The notes under the pieces are model-generated. The model ran no database searches, was not told where the DNA came from, and worked only from the letters and a program-made list of their open reading frames with translations. From positions 1 to 5,266 of the forward strand of contig CAJMPF010000138.1 of NCBI GenBank assembly GCA_905215195.1: 5,266 nt of DNA. Reading direction: 5' to 3'. How positions within the stretch are numbered: position 1 is the stretch's first letter; every line of letters starts with the position of its first letter. The position numbers and the translations under genes are program-made. The stretch comes from an uncultured bacterium. Lineage in GTDB: Bacteria > Actinomycetota > Coriobacteriia > Coriobacteriales > Coriobacteriaceae. Shown piece after piece: positions 4,778 to 5,266 of the stretch.

Positions 4778-5266
4778 ATGTCTGATCTTATGGACAGCTT
4801 CCGTCTGGACGGCAAGGTCGCACTGGTAACCGGCGCCACCTATGGCATTGGCATGGCTATCGCCGAGGCGCTCGGAGAGGCTGGCGCCAAGATCGCCTTT
4901 AACGCACGTCACGCCGACAAGGTAGCCGAGGCCGAGAAGCACTACCGCGAGCTGGGCTTTGAGGCCCATGGTTACGTGGCAGACGTCACCGACGAGGCCG
5001 TCGTTGCCGAGCTCATCGCCAAGATCGAGGCCGACTTTGGCACCACGCCCGACATCCTGGTCAACAACGCCGGCGTTATCCAGCGCACCCCGATGCTCGA
5101 CATGAGCGCCGAGGACTTCCGCCGCGTCGTCGATATTGACCTCAACGCACCGTTTATCGTGTCCAAGGCCTGCCTGCCCGGCATGATCGCCAAGGGCCAC
5201 GGCAAGATCATCAACATCTGCTCGATGATGAGCGAGCTGGGTCGCGAGACCATCGCCGGCTATGCC
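4778..5266 (+). CDS. Gluconate 5-dehydrogenase (SDR family), N-terminal 163 residues
   Basis: This is a cytoplasmic short-chain dehydrogenase that most likely interconverts D-gluconate and 5-keto-D-gluconate with NADP(H). It is cut by the window end; the family is about 255-270 aa. The Rossmann motif TGATYGIG is at 18-25, Asp69 is in the adenine-binding ADVTD, NNAG is at 96-99, the structural Asn is at 123, the catalytic Ser is at 149 and the Tyr of YxxxK is at 162, just before the edge. The block KIINICSMMSELGRET (143-158) is close to E. coli IdnO and other gluconate 5-dehydrogenases, and is what sets it apart from KduD-type enzymes. The second beta strand ends NAR rather than in Asp, which favours NADP(H). 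The start is supported by AAAGGA five bases upstream; an ATG four codons later is less likely. Its neighbours are remnants of a gluconate-type permease and regulator. Confidence 0.88.
   Translation, partial: MSDLMDSFRLDGKVALVTGATYGIGMAIAEALGEAGAKIAFNARHADKVAEAEKHYRELGFEAHGYVADVTDEAVVAELIAKIEADFGTTPDILVNNAGVIQRTPMLDMSAEDFRRVVDIDLNAPFIVSKACLPGMIAKGHGKIINICSMMSELGRETIAGYA

Noticed and set aside
4730..5253. Minus-strand ORFs opposite the SDR gene
   Set aside because: The SDR motifs on the plus strand (TGxxxGIG, NNAG, Ser, Tyr) leave no doubt about the coding strand.
1..5266. Search by eye for tRNA or rRNA genes, CRISPR arrays, transposase genes and insertion-sequence ends
   Set aside because: None was seen. 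The only tandem repeat is the 15-bp duplication, and no inverted-repeat ends or target duplications flank the joint near 4250.

Overview
The window looks like a high-GC Actinomycetota chromosome segment. My best guess is a gut Coriobacteriia lineage such as Collinsella or a relative, judged from codon choice, the style of the efflux pump and the sugar-acid gene set. This is inference from the sequence alone.

Left third (1-2063): the N-terminal 380 residues of a DHA2-type MFS drug exporter run leftward off the window edge. Upstream of it lies a long leader with a good sigma70-like promoter, a 37-codon upstream ORF that starts almost at the predicted transcript 5' end, and an inverted repeat that would pair the last codons of that ORF with the pump's Shine-Dalgarno sequence. 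This is the architecture of a translational attenuator. To its right a small ArsC/Spx-family protein (113 aa) reads rightward. It contains no cysteine at all, and a 15-bp tandem duplication covers its stop codon. A strong hairpin follows, lying between this gene and the convergent gene beyond it.

Right two thirds (2190-5266) is a sugar-acid catabolism locus. A 592-aa IlvD/Edd-family dehydratase reads leftward. Its cluster cysteines and several blocks resemble the YjhG/YagF (D-xylonate dehydratase) type more than biosynthetic dihydroxy-acid dehydratase. Upstream lies only the C-terminal end of a GntP-family gluconate permease, fused back to back with only the C-terminal ligand-binding domain of a GntR/FadR (FCD) regulator. 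The natural reading is that a permease gene and a divergently transcribed regulator gene each lost their 5' part, with the shared promoter region, in one deletion of perhaps 1.5 kb. An assembly error is the main alternative. The window ends inside an SDR gene that is very probably gluconate 5-dehydrogenase, preceded by palindromic operator-like repeats.

As a pathway, permease, dehydratase, dehydrogenase and FCD regulator would import a hexonate or pentonate, interconvert gluconate and 5-ketogluconate, dehydrate the acid to a 2-keto-3-deoxy acid, and control expression. In this copy import and local regulation appear broken, while both enzymes look intact as far as they can be seen.
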